From contig OX352762.1 in assembly GCA_947095585.1 (NCBI GenBank), positions 27,752,669 through 27,816,668 of the forward strand: a DNA stretch of 64,000 nucleotides. Reading direction: 5' to 3'. Positions within the stretch are counted from its first letter, which is position 1. Each line of letters opens with the position of its first letter. This DNA comes from Nephrocerus scutellatus. Lineage: Eukaryota > Arthropoda > Insecta > Diptera > Pipunculidae. The position numbers were made by a program, and so were the translations under genes. The notes under the pieces were generated by a model. That model was not told the DNA's origin. It did not search any database and saw only the letters and a program-made list of their open reading frames with translations. This document shows, piece by piece, positions 38,350 to 48,962 of the stretch.

Positions 38350-38592
38350 TATAGCTTCCCCCTACCCGTGGTAAGGGATTATAATCTAGTATTAGTAGGG
38401 TATATATAATTCATAGCTTCCCCCACCCGTGGTAAGGGGTTACGAATTATTAGCCTAGCACTTTAGCTCGTATACGGTTTGTAGCTTCCCCCCACCCGCG
38501 GTAAGTGGTTTCAAATCATTAAAATATTTCTCTGTAGGTGGTAGAGGATGTACCTCTCCCCTTCCCCCGATCCGTGGTAAGGAGTTATTAGT
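38350..38592 (+). repeat. Tandem repeat, four C-rich units of about 65-70 bp
   Basis: Three clear units begin at about 38350, 38412 and 38481 with TAGCTTCCCCCTACCCGTGG or close variants, each followed by TAAGGGGTTA-like sequence. A fourth, weaker unit ends near 38592. The GTAGCTTCCCCCCACCCGCG motif is the best conserved part. It is non-coding. Confidence 0.8.
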
Positions 38593-38959
38593 CATTCGGT
38601 TCGATTTCACTTTTTAGAGGTTTTGCCTCATGGCAGTTGTTGGATAGGGTGACAACATCACATAGCAGATACCTTTTCTGGGCAAGGTACCATGCTAACA
38701 TCATGACTGACTCCAACCGTAAAAATTAGAGTTTGAGTAATTTCAAAATTTCAAATAGAAGACAAAAAAAGTGAGTAAGCCCAGAAGGTGAGTACGTATA
38801 AAAGATATTATATTATAAATTATATTGTATTATATATATTGTATCATACGAAATAAACAAACAATAAAACCTAAAGTAAGACTTTGACTAGTAACGAACC
38901 ACTGGGTCCGATGGGCTTACCTCAGCCGAAAGAAACTTCGTTACACTAAACTGATCAAC
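38593..38959. other. No recognised gene
   Basis: Contains a TATAT-rich tract (about 38807-38850) and an AAATAAACAAACAATAAAAC stretch. It may be the remainder of the element carrying the C-rich repeats. Confidence 0.35.
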
Positions 38960-39286
38960 ATGAAGAGCGATTCGAGTATTACGGTTGATGGTTCAAGGAG
39001 AGGTGGAATGCAAGTGGCTCGTTCTCTTGAGCACCACTGGTAGAAGAAGTGATTAAAAAGTGACAAGCAGGAAAAGTTCCTGTGGTGTTTAAGCGAATCT
39101 ATTGGGTCTGCTATGTCAACGTCACTTTTATCGCGCGGTTTTGTACTCTATTAAGCTGATGCAAGGTAGTTTTAGGCGCACCAGACCAGATCTGACAATT
39201 ATACTGAAGTTAAGGGCGAATAGTAGCCAGATCAGAGGGTGTGAAATATTTCTTGCATCGGGTTAGAAAACCTTAACATAGAGAAT
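38960..39286 (-). pseudogene. Jk-A copy 5: 3'-half fragment on the minus strand
   Basis: The reverse complement aligns with 57885-58215 of the 56868 copy. Shared phrases are GAAATATTTCACACCCTCTG/GATCTGGCTACTAT, TCTGGTCTGGTGCGCCTAAA then ACTACCTTGC, and ACACCACAGGAAC. It covers the region after the RT palm, with multiple frame breaks. Confidence 0.8.
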
Positions 39287-39490
39287 TTTTATATGTGTGT
39301 ATGTTTGTGCCCAACTAATTCTGGAACGTCTTAATAAACAACCGATTTGAACTTACCACCTGTAATCAAGTATAGGTGGTGGCATGTTGGTCGATTTGGT
39401 TGATCAGCGATAGTTTACTGGTGTATGGGGGTAGGGTCGATCAGATCTAAGGGAAGGTCGAGTGATAGATGAGGGCTGGCCGATAATACT
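39287..39490. other. No recognised gene
   Basis: GT-rich sequence that starts with GTGTGTATGTTTGTGCCCAA and grades into the degenerate repeats after 39490. Confidence 0.35.
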
Positions 39491-39800
39491 CTCAATTCCA
39501 TAGCTTTCGGGGTCGCTCATGTGAATAGTGTTCGTAGAACAACTCTAGGGGTGAGTGCTGCCTTTAGCCACTGCCTAAAGACCCATATTATTGCCGATTT
39601 TATGGTTTCGGGGACGCCGAAGTAGAAAGTGATAGTAAGACACTTCGATATTAGACCTGATTGATTCCATAGTAGTAGAGGTCGCTCAGATGAATAGTGA
39701 TGGTAAAGCACCTCTACGCCTAGTGGGTCGATGGAAGGATGATTGTGGGGGGATGGTGGTGTTATTGTCGATTATGTCGATTCCATAGTTTCCATCCATC
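39491..39800. repeat. Degenerate tandem repeat, about four units
   Basis: Recurrent starts (TCAATTCCATAGCTTTC, CCGATTTTATGGTTTC, TTGATTCCATAGTAG, TCGATTCCATAGTTTC) occur at about 39493, 39594, 39661 and 39777. GGTCGCTCATGTGAATAGTG or variants follow the first and third. Unit length varies between about 67 and 116 bp. Confidence 0.6.
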
Positions 39801-41006
39801 CATCTACTAACCACTACCCCATTGCGTTGACTTAAAATAACTCTTTATCTCGGTGATGAATAAGCACTTCTGTACTTATGCTAATGGTTTATTGAGGTAC
39901 CATATTTTTACTGTTATTTCTTGTTAAATCAAACAAATGTCTTTTTTCAAAGATAATTTATACAATAGAATACCAATGAGGAAAGAGTGTTCTATCTGCA
40001 AGTGGCACTTTGAGCTGCTGGCAATTTCCGCCCTAACATTATTTTATTTTCTATAGTTTTTCTATATTATAACGATTTATTCGGAGAAACTGTGCAAACA
40101 ATTTTCCACCCCATTAGCTTGCGGAAATAATTTCCAAGGCATTATGTGATGTAACCTCACACCGAACTCAACAATTATTTTCCTATTATTATAGCTCTGG
40201 CGCTGGTGACTGAATTATATCGGCCTACTCGGTACAATAACCTATGATTTTTAATAATCCTGCTATTGTTTAAAGTTCAAGAAATATTCAAGTACCAGTG
40301 TCACATACACACATGCACATCCAAGGGGCGGACATTGTGAAACTACCCAGCAGCCTTTGTGTGTATTAATTATTGAAATCATACTTTTGGTAAAATAAAA
40401 CAACTTCTGTTGGGGGTTTTAAATTCTTACACAGACGCACCCTTCCGAGAAGACCAATTTGTCAAATTGCCATTGGCAGTTCTCCTTGTTTCGGGGTATT
40501 TGTGTGCAAAGGGTTACTACCCTCATATTGTGATAAGCTGAAAGCGATTTATTGCAAAAATAAACCTCCGCATACGTTCGTTTCATTTCGTCTGTAAATT
40601 AAGATCAAATTATGTTTCTGATTTCATTAAGATTAAAGCTTCACGTCTCTTGGAGATAATTGGGAATAAATTTTCCTTCTAATCGGGTTATTGCTGTTAT
40701 ATATAATTATTAGCCTCGAATGTGTGCTAGATCATTCCTAAAAATCGGTTAAAGTGAGTTAGTGTTACTTTTATCATGTAATGTTATTATAAATCATCTA
40801 AGACCGGGTCATGTGATCATTCTCGTTTGTCTGCTTGTCGTAGCTTTGAGAGATCGTCTATATAGACAATTTTCAAAGGCACCAATCAGACTGGCATTAT
40901 TGATTTCCATTCCAATTTAGTAGTTAACGTTTTTTCCACTCATGTGCAATTATTTTCAGATAATAAAATTCAACTTCCAGTACCGCTAAAAAAGGTAATC
41001 AATCAG
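39801..41006. other. Intergenic, no supported gene
   Basis: AT-rich DNA with no recognised coding or repeat sequence. Confidence 0.4.
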
Positions 41007-41594
41007 TTGGAAACACTTTCACCAAGTTATTGACTTAGGTATTTCTGTATACGACGAATGCCGCACCGTTACCTTTCCGACTAATCAAATCGACTGAAGC
41101 CAATTAATGTCCTTGTTTATTGAGGCCGAAAAGGAAGGATTTTGTGGTCAAAAATTAAACCAGTGCCCGCATCTGTTTTAGCACTAAGCTACAGCACGCG
41201 TTGGCGGACGTAATATGGACACAATTGCACACTTTATATCAATGTTGGTTCTTTCATCTTTTTCTTCTTCACATTGGGCTCTAGTATGTAGTACCCAACC
41301 GCATCAAGAAACCACAGAGAACGCTCAAATTTAAAAGCAACGAACGAAATGTTGCTATGGTGCGGACATGCGGCTGACCGCCTGGCACAAGCCTCGCAAA
41401 ACAACAACAAAAATCACGCGCTAAAGTGAGGTTTCATGGAATTGGCTCTGTTGAATATCTGACTTGATTTAGATGTTCGAAGCGAAGAATAGATGGAAAA
41501 ACCACAAAGGAAATCTATCGTTGATATTTTCATGTACATATATCTAGACCCATAGATTAATTTCTAGAAAATTCATTGCACAAAGCTGGCACAT
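41007..41594 (+). repeat. Unknown repeat H, copy 1 (about 590 bp)
   Basis: Colinear with 44636-45234 from TTGGAAACACTTTCACCAAG to GCAAAGCTGGCACA-like ends. Well-conserved blocks are TGTCCTTGTTTATTGAGGCC then GAAAAGGAAGGATTTTGTGG, and CCGCATCAAGAAACCACAGA then GAACG. In this copy the frame that is open in copy 2 is broken by stops and small indels. The class is unknown: neither an RT, a transposase nor terminal inverted repeats is evident. Confidence 0.75.
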
Positions 41595-41743
41595 AATTTT
41601 TAATGCTGAAAATGCTGCCTTACACATTGATTTGTTAGCTTGTTGTTATAAGCTTATTAATATTAGCTGGGGTTCTAAATAACATTCAACAGGAGTAGAA
41701 AATTATTAAAACACATTTTTTGCTGAATATATGTATATAATAA

Positions 41744-41749
41744 TTTATT
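41744..41749 (-). promoter_or_regulatory. Polyadenylation signal AATAAA
   Basis: AATAAA on the minus strand, about 100 nt downstream of the stop codon at 41848. This is a suitable distance for the spliced gene at 41848-42595. Confidence 0.55.
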
Positions 41750-41847
41750 TAGTAATTTTGTTAATTTGTGATATAAATACAATTCATTTTCTGTAGTATA
41801 ATATGTAAAAAATATAAAAGGTCCTAACGGAAACAATTTGATTATGA

Positions 41848-42595
41848 TTATTCAATTTTATCAGAAACTTTTACAAAAACTTTAACTCCAGCTACCTGTA
41901 CATCACTCTGTGCTATTTGTATATCAACTTTCCATAGTCCCCTTGGAATATGAGTTATCATATTATCCTCTTTAACTAAAGCGCACTTGACGAAATACAC
42001 TCCCTAGGTGGGTGGAAGGTGGCTAATGAGAAAATTCGTCGAAAAAACGATAGATTCTTACCTTCGGTAGGGGGCATACACTCTCAGCCTCGGCACCAAA
42101 TATAGGTAAATTCGATAGACCCAGCAATGATGGTTGTATATATTTTTCAAACGATGTATTTAAGAAATCACAAGCTGGTTTCGGAGGAACAGCAAAAGAA
42201 GACTTTATGAATTGGCCATTTCCACGCGGACTAAAGTACGAATCCACTGAGATGATGGTCCTACGCAATAATATTACATTTTATCAATAGCTGCTGCTGC
42301 ATATCGCATTTATCAAATAGCCTTACTTTTGATCGATGTCCTCCATAACTTCAAATGTGCCATTCACGCAGTATTCTCGGTTCTTATTGCGGATTACTCG
42401 AACTTTCGAAAAATCTATGAGTATCCCATCAAATGGTTCCAAACGCTCCAAATCCATCACATAATTAGTAGCGCACTAACACAAATCGTAAAAGAACTTT
42501 GCATTTTCCAGACACAAATACATACTTACCATGACATTTTGCGGCACACCAAGTATAACAGTTATAGTTGCAAGAAATATAGATGCTAGTTTCAT
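41848..42595 (-). CDS. Small secreted protein, DUF1091/MD-2-like, four exons
   Basis: Exons on the minus strand are 42595-42530, 42475-42327, 42260-42062 and 42003-41848. Introns of 54, 66 and 58 nt have GTAAGT, GTAAGG and GTAAGA donors and TTAG, GTAG and CTAG acceptors. Phases match throughout and give 189 residues. Residues 1-22 (exon 1) form a signal peptide, MKLASIFLATITVILGV. The mature part contains ERLEPFDGILIDFSKVRVIR (32-51), cysteines at 23, 58, 102, 134 and 145, and N-glycosylation sequons at N60 and N106. CPLPKGVY (134-141) is followed by IPRGLW and a final valine-rich strand (VQVAGVKVFVKV). Length, the CDFL...CPLPKGxY pattern and the predicted beta-strands resemble the DUF1091/MD-2-related small secreted families expanded in flies; ligand and role are unknown. 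The start is the only ATG that yields a signal peptide after the TATA box. The family call is inference. Confidence 0.88.
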
Positions 42596-42645
42596 TATGA
42601 CCACTTTTCACTGACTTTTACCGAATAACTGATGGCATCTCATCC

Positions 42646-42653
42646 TATTTATA
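42646..42653 (-). promoter_or_regulatory. TATA box of the secreted-protein gene
   Basis: TATAAATA on the minus strand, about 50 nt upstream of the start codon. It is followed after 20-odd nucleotides by CATCAGTTATT, an initiator-like match (TCAGTT). This suggests a focused promoter with a very short 5' UTR. Confidence 0.6.
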
Positions 42654-42660
42654 TGGCGTA

Positions 42661-43240
42661 AGTGCTGACACATTACATGGCATTCGTGTGCAAAATAATT
42701 AAATGATGTAGCGGTCACATTAATTATCAGATTTAGAACTTAATTAATTTTCTGTTATATAAAAATGAAGTTTTCCGTTTATATTTATTTTTGCCGGAAA
42801 CGACTTATTTTAGAAGCTGAAAGAAATGCAGACGTGTTTCTACATAGCTTAGCTTTGATAGCCTTGTAATTGTTATTTGGTATTGTAGATCAATGGGATA
42901 ATGGTTTTTAAAAAATCTATTGTACGAGCATTAGTGGTGGTCTGTCATTAAAAATCTAATAAATTCCTCAAGGGTTTAATTGAAACTATTTATTATAATT
43001 AAATAAAAGGAATAAGAGTAGTAAGTAATTACTTACTATTGTAGCTGACACCTGCGTCAATTAAAAAGGTAGTTTGTAATACGATATTCGAAGTTTTAGA
43101 ATATTCGAGTCGAACAGTCAATTCGCTGTCTCTTATCGGTATATCATCAGACATTTAAAACAATTTTATTTTTATTTTTAACCCAGCTCAAGTCATGACT
43201 ATTGTTGTTGTTAAGATAATTTCAGAAAATTGCAACATAT
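42661..43240. other. Upstream intergenic region, no gene
   Basis: AT-rich flank of the secreted-protein gene. It probably includes that gene's regulatory DNA, but no specific site could be identified. Confidence 0.4.
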
Positions 43241-43257
43241 AGGTAAAATACGGTACT
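43241..43257 (+). repeat. Target-site duplication, left copy
   Basis: AGGTAAAATACGGTACT, 17 bp, identical to 43893-43909. It flanks a 635 bp insertion. Confidence 0.8.
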
Positions 43258-43892
43258 AAAGTATCTTTGGATTAACGTGAACACTGCCAACAGAGGGCAT
43301 AATTTCACGATCCTCTTCGGAAATGGATTGGTCTGCGTCAATCAACATCCATCTCAAGAGATGTACCAGTGTTGACTCAATGGTTAGAGCAGCACCCGTC
43401 TTACATCCTTGCGGAACTTTGGTTCACGACAACCGGTTGAGACATGCAACTCCACATAGAGCATATAATCTCACCGGTTACATCAGGAAGGATATGGACA
43501 TACCAAAGAAATTGGTAACACCAGGAGCGGCTGATGTACCAATGCTAGTGCTTTACCCACATTTGGGTAGTAAACCACAAGCCACTACGTAGATCAAGCC
43601 CAGAACGGTACTGGGTCCTTAACCAAAAGTTTGCACAAGCTCAGCTAACCTCCAAGGAGGTCAACCTCATCCGTGGGCATAAACCAACTCCCGTAGTAAA
43701 AACGCGACCTTGTATGAGTGCTTGGGCAAAGCAAAGCTTACCCTGACAGCACATCATCTGGAACCTCGAATCCAATCATTTGTCAAAAGGATACCATGCT
43801 ATTCTAGGCTGCATAGGATAGAAACTCTCCCAGGTACATTACGGTGAACACATCATCGATGAAGTAAGATACAGCGGTCCCGTGTCGGGGAA
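43258..43892. mobile_element. 635 bp insertion of unknown class with 17 bp duplication
   Basis: It is bounded by perfect 17 bp direct repeats. It starts AAAGTATCTTTGGATTAACG and ends GCGGTCCCGTGTCGGGGAA. It is GC-richer than its surroundings. It contains a 90-codon frame (43323-43592, with CGTLVHDNRLRHATPHRAYN) and phrases such as CTCCAAGGAGGTCAACCTCA. There are no terminal inverted repeats and no poly(A). Long variable duplications are typical of target-primed non-LTR insertions, so a 5'-truncated element tail is the best guess. Confidence 0.6.
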
Positions 43893-43909
43893 AGGTAAAA
43901 TACGGTACT
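43893..43909 (+). repeat. Target-site duplication, right copy
   Basis: AGGTAAAATACGGTACT, the second copy of the 17 bp direct repeat. Confidence 0.8.
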
Positions 43910-44426
43910 GTTCTGCTAATTTCGGGAAACCAACTAACACTTTCTTTTTCATCCTCATAAATGCTACAATTGATATTCAATAACAGTATTACGTTCCGAT
44001 TTTACCTAATTAGACGTCCATAACGTCTAGGTATTTTTCTCTACCCATTGGATCTGTGCGTCCTGAAACATACTGGAATCATTTCATGTTTCAGCATCGC
44101 AGTTTCACAGTGGCGCTTATAAAGTGTTTTTCAATTGAGATTTCCAATTTTTCCAATTTAAAAGTTTTTCGGCTAAGCGTGAAGTTAGCTGAGGTTTGTT
44201 TGATGTTTCAGCTCATCTATGCTTGCCTTTAGCCAGGGGAAACTATACGATTCGACAACCTTTACAAATTATCCAAATTTTTCGCATTCGGTTGCGACAA
44301 GTTCTAACTCCAATTTTCGGCCCCGTACTCGACCAGATAAACGAACAATTGATTTGTCTGGTGGAAAAATTTTAGTCAACATATATGCTTATATAATGTA
44401 CCTGTGTCAACAAGACAAAAAAAAAC
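43910..44426. other. Flank of the transposase, no separate gene
   Basis: AT-rich DNA. The frame at 44219-44440 runs into the transposase N-terminal part and may include decayed element sequence, but nothing in it is recognisable. Confidence 0.35.
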
Positions 44427-46080
44427 GTAAGGAGTGCTGAGAATATTGCGGCTGTAGCTGTGAGTGTATCTGAGATCCCAAGGTGGTCGATTCTGCGTCG
44501 ATCTTGGAAAGAGGGCATCTCTGTGACGAATTTGTGGCGAATTTTGCGCAAAAACCTAAGTCTGCATCCCTATAATATTGCTTTAACCCAAGAACTGAAG
44601 CCGAACGACTATCAGCTGCGGCGTAACTTATTCAATGGAAACACTTTCACCAAGTTATCGTATTTCTGTATACGAAGAATGCCGCCCCGTTAACTTTCCG
44701 ACCAATCAAATCAACCGAAGCCAATCAATGTCCTTGTTTATTGAGGCCGAAAAGGAAGGATTTTGTGGTCACAAATTAAACCAGTGCCCGCACTGGGACA
44801 TCTGTTTCGGCATCAAGCTACAGCACGAGTTGGATCGCTTAATTCAAACACAATTGAACACTTCATATCATAGTTGGTCAAATTTCTTTCTTCTTCATCA
44901 TCTTCTTCATTTTGGTCTTTACCGAACCGCATCAAGAAACCACAGAGAACGTTCAACGCTAAAACCAACGAACGAAATGTTGGCATGGTGCGGTCAGGCG
45001 GCCGACCGCCTAGCAAAAGTCACGCAAAACAACAATAACAACCACGCGCTAAAGTGAGTTTTAATGGAATTGGCTCTGTTGTATACTAGACTAGCTTTAG
45101 ACGCTCGAAACGAAGAACACAGAATAGATGGAAAAACCACAAAGAAAAACTATCATTGATATTTTCACGTTCATATGTACGAGAATCGTATCGTTAATTA
45201 ATTTCTAGAAAATTCAATGTGCAAAGCTGGCACAAAAACATTTGGAAACAAACAAAACATTTGTGGTTGTTGTTGTTTTGTTGTTTGGTAAAATCCGCAA
45301 TCGCCGCTGCGAAAGAGGCTCAGATTTCAAAAGTGTCGTCGGTCGTCCATCGGACATCCATCCGTTAGACGGAGTCTCACCGATGTCATATGGCTCCAGA
45401 ACAATGGTTAATGCAGCTGCGGTGATAGTCAGGAAGAAGGGGAGAGCAAGTAGTAGGCACACCCACCGTATTAATTTTACGAATGTCTAAGCGCAACTAT
45501 GACGGGTAGATTTCTTTTGTACTGTGTAAAGTACAGTGGGATTAAAACAGCAAATTGGTACTATTGTGCCCTAAGCAGTTACGAACACGATCCCGATTTT
45601 CATCACGAAATCATTCTTATCCATAAAGCCCATTTCTGGATCAACGGCTTCTTTGATAAGCATTCGCATCCATTCACGAGGTGCCATTACACTCACTATT
45701 CAGTATGAAACCAGCACCAAATCGTCAGCTTGGAGAGTTCATTAGCTCATACCTCTTCTTAAATGAGCAACGCAGTCGCAGTTAATGGATGTCCCTAACC
45801 AACCATATTGACTATTTGTTTTTGGGATAAATTGGAAAATTGTATTGAACTTGGAGCATATGTGGTTTCAACAAAATGTCACACAGCCGGGCAAACAACA
45901 GAGTTATTGAAGTCAAAATTCGGTGATCGTGTAACCTCCAGAAATAAATCAGTCATATGGTCGCTTTATACGTATGAATTGACGTCTGTAGACTTTTTTC
46001 TTCGAAGCTATGTCAAGTTGTCAAACACAAGCTGCTTTATTTAAAAAAATGGGGCATGCCAAGAAATCCATGAACTAATA
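44427..46080 (+). pseudogene. Tc1/mariner-superfamily transposase remnant, interrupted
   Basis: The N-terminal helix-turn-helix region reads RSAENIAAVAVSVSEIPRWS, then SILRRSW, SVTNLWRILRKNLSLHPYNI and ALTQELKPNDYQLRR (44427-44634). After an interruption to about 45545 the ORF resumes with NW...HDPDFHHEII and KAHFWINGFF (about 45580-45660), corresponding to the first catalytic block. The DEAHFW aspartate-glutamate positions are changed to HKAHFW. A third block at about 45865-46030 has ELLKSKFGDRVTSRNKSVIW, then LTSVDFFLRSYVK, the final catalytic region. This layout matches DDE_3-type transposases common in insects. Catalytic changes, stops and the insertion make it dead. Confidence 0.85.
44636..45234 (+). 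repeat. Unknown repeat H, copy 2, inside the transposase
   Basis: Colinear with 41007-41594. Here a 140-codon frame is open (44635-45057) with MSLFIEAEKEGFCGHKLNQC, then PHWDICFGIKL and TNEMLAWCGQAADRLAKVTQ. It ends at GCTAAA|GTGAGT, a good splice-donor match also present (GTGAGG) in copy 1. The sequence between 45235 and about 45545 is part of the same interruption but has no counterpart at 41.6 kb. Confidence 0.75.
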
Positions 46081-46105
46081 GTGCAAAAATGTTTGGAGTT
46101 TCAAA

Positions 46106-46281
46106 ACTCACAACAACATCTTTTGATATATGCTGGTTCTAATATATTGGGTATAACCTCGTTAGTTCGAAGTGTCACCAAAGAATGTCTTTATTTCATT
46201 ATATACAATTTCATGTGTGGTGATTAACAATAATGAATATAATATTATTTCACAATAGCGTTTGTAATTTACATATCTGAC
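46106..46281 (-). repeat. Possible 3' LTR of the Ty3/gypsy element
   Basis: On the minus strand a purine tract, AATGGGGGAAGAC, is followed directly by TGTCAGATATG. An AATAAAG polyadenylation-like site lies within the next 130 nt. A polypurine tract followed by TG is the expected start of a gypsy 3' LTR, and the orientation fits the pol remnants upstream. The end of the LTR and a partner 5' LTR were not found. Confidence 0.4.
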
Positions 46282-46347
46282 AGTCTTCCCCCATTAAATT
46301 TTATGAAGCTTGATATGGCACAAGTGCATTACGAACCCTCTTAAAGT

Positions 46348-46509
46348 GCCTTCCATGTATGTATCGAATCATCAAGTTAATGAATCATACGACTATTGGA
46401 GACGCACCACCACCTCTCCGAGCAATCTGCCTTCCATGTATGTGTCGAATCATCAAGATAATGAATCATACGACTATTGGAGGTCACCACCACCACTCCA
46501 AGGAATTCG
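46348..46509 (+). repeat. Direct repeat, two 81 bp units
   Basis: Units begin at 46348 and 46429 with GCCTTCCATGTATGTxTCGA, then ATCATCAAGxTAATGAATCA and TACGACTATTGGAG. The period is divisible by three, so the plus frame repeats a 27-residue unit (PSMYVSNHQxNESYDYW). The frame is open across both units, but no protein family is recognised. Confidence 0.85.
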
Positions 46510-46879
46510 TCTTAGAACTTCGTTACTCAACGTTGAGTTAGGCTCTATTGGTGTGTGTGATGCATAAATATAAACTGCTGGGCTGCTAATCTGCGTCCCT
46601 GCTGCTTCTTCAATACCACCTTGTGATCGTTCGGGTGTTGACACAAACTCTCGTTTTCTCCCATTTGACTAGCAATCAACGTCGGTGGTCTATCTATTGA
46701 TTAAGAAATTTGTTGACAATGGTAAAGATTACCATAACAAAAGTGAATCTCATTTGGTCGATATGTCTTTGATAAGAAAAATCATCCTCATCCACTAGGT
46801 AATGGAGATGACAAACCGCTGAAAAACTTTTTCGAACTTCCATTTTTACTCCTTGTTTTGGTAGTAGCGCTTTTGAACC

Positions 46880-47790
46880 CAATCTCCAATGTGAAAAGTT
46901 CGTTTGCACTCAGGGTCCTATCGATTTCTTCCTTGTTTCCAAGTATATCCTGGTACGAAAGTTAAATTTTAGCATCATCTCAGCTGGGGTTTTCCCAGTT
47001 GTTGTAGATCGAGTTTTCCTGTACTGAATAAGTAGACGATGTAATTTCGTGTGGAAGTCTCCCGAGTCATTCAACGAAGAACGTAAACCATTTTTGAATA
47101 CCTGGACAAAGCGCTCTGCTTGATCGTCTTCTTGATGTATGGGCTGGTGACGTAAGATTGTGGGTTATGTTGTTGTATTTCAAAAAATCTCGAAGTTCTT
47201 TGGATGTAAAGTTAGTGCCGTTATCCGACACAAGTGTAATTGGAATACCAAACCTGGCAAATGGTATAGTATGAAACTTGTGATACGATTCATCGGGAAA
47301 ACCTCCAACCAATTTGTTTTCGTATCTACCCACGTGTTGACGTGTAATTGCTGAGCTGGTACTTCCGAAGGATGAGTCGGAACTTTTATTGGCTCTGTTA
47401 ATACTTTCGCACATAACGGCAGCTTTTTGCTAATTCTTCAATGTAGCGATCGATTCCGGGCCAATAACAGTAGCTCCTTGCTAGCACTTTCATTTTTAGA
47501 ATTCCTATATGAGCTGAATGTATCTCCTTAATGACTTACGAACGTAGTGAAAAAGGAAATATGATTCGTATTCTTCGATAAATGCACCCATCATGCACCA
47601 TCAACTCGCTCTCCATACCTTTGTACGACGAATTCTTCGTCTCTCCTGTTTGAAGTTGAATCATTAATAATGAGAGCTCTTTATCTATCTTGGTTTCTTT
47701 AAATTTATTTGTATTCGTGATAGGTAAAAATCTTCCCACAGTTGGTAGATCTGGTAAGTTTCGCAAGCCTTACTATTCTGTTCTTCTACT
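46880..47790 (-). pseudogene. Ty3/gypsy integrase region of pol, minus strand
   Basis: Read on the minus strand, an upstream DGCIYR...FPFSLRS segment (about 47550-47600) precedes the zinc-binding region AHIGILKMKVLARSYCYWPG (about 47455-47515). The catalytic core FARFGIPITLVSDNGTNFTS follows at about 47205-47265, with the SDNGT aspartate present. A decayed fragment near 47070-47130 is the AERxVQxFKxGL helix. Frameshifts separate the pieces. The RT/RNase H half of the same element lies at 51555-52420. Confidence 0.85.
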
Positions 47791-48260
47791 GGATTAGATA
47801 TGTTTTCATGCTTCCTAGATGTAGCCATATTTCTAGTTATAACACAGCTATCCTTAATTGTACACTGAAAGACTACTTCATCATTAGAAACTGTATCTTC
47901 ATTCATAATATACTATATTTTCTAAAGCCTAGTTACTTGTTAGATAAGATCCAACTTTTGCAGACCACTCGTTGTCAATGTCTGTGCATTCCTCGATATA
48001 ACTACTTAAATAGCCGCGGCATGGAGCTGTCAGATTGTGGAAGTCTCTTCCCGTTTCCTTGAGGGTAATTAATAGGTCTTGTAGCTTTAGACAGTTGCAA
48101 TTTAATCATCTTAGCGGCTTCTTCTATTTTTCATTTCATTCTTTCTGTTCTTTTATTTGTATCATTGTATGGTAGCCCTCAATAACTGTATTGACTCGAA
48201 TCCTAATGCAAGTGGCAATCCTCAAAAAAAATTAAATATTGCACTGATTTTAATTCCTTA
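47791..48260. other. Junction region, unassigned
   Basis: A minus-strand frame at 47685-47906 runs on from the gypsy integrase segment. The rest lies between gypsy pol and the first recognisable part of the inserted non-LTR element. The exact insertion point is not visible. Confidence 0.35.
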
Positions 48261-48962
48261 AATTAACTTTTGAAATATGAATTCTGCAAGCCAGTTTATT
48301 CAGAAAGAAATCCTTCAATTGCTTTTGATCTATTTAATTCAATTTTAAAAAACCATATTCAGTCCTGTACTTCAATGCACAAATTGAATACCAGAACGCA
48401 TTTAAAGCCCTGGATGACCAATAATCTCCTTAAAGCAGTGAATATGAAAAATTCGCTAAGGGTAACGTAGGAGAAGAATGGAGAAGAATTGAAAATGTTG
48501 AAGATGACGGTGTTTTGCAGCATTTCAGAAAAATTTAATGACTATTTCACTGAAGTTTCAGACAAGTTGAAACCGTCTGTTGATTTATGTGTGGGATGTG
48601 ATTGCTCGATACCCATTAATGATAATATTCAATCAAATAGTTTTGTTTTTATCAAAATTTCTTCGTATGAAACTTACAAGGCTATTTCGTCCTTAAGAAA
48701 TAAGAGTTCATGCACTAGTGATGGTATATCAAGTATCTTACTAAAACAAATTGCGTTGTACGAAGTTGATGTATTAAGTTTCTTATTTAACCTAAGTGTC
48801 GAAAAAGGTTGTTTCCCTCAGCGCTTGAAATGTGCCGTTGTTGTACCACTTTTTGAAAAAGGTAATAGAAAATACGTTACTGACTATAGACCTATATCTT
48901 TACTTCCCACCTTTACCAAGCTTTTTGAAAAATTAATCAAAGTTAGAATTGTATCCTTTTTG

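Noticed and set aside
43375..43440. TCAATGGTTAGAGCAGC looks like a tRNA A box.
   Set aside because: No acceptable B box follows (GGTTCACGACAACC only) and no acceptor pairing. It lies inside the TSD-flanked insertion.
45214..45462. Minus-strand frame starting with a hydrophobic MCLLLALPFFLTITAAALTI stretch, considered as a signal peptide.
   Set aside because: It lies inside the interruption of the transposase and overlaps repeat H at one end. No downstream exon or conserved domain could be linked.
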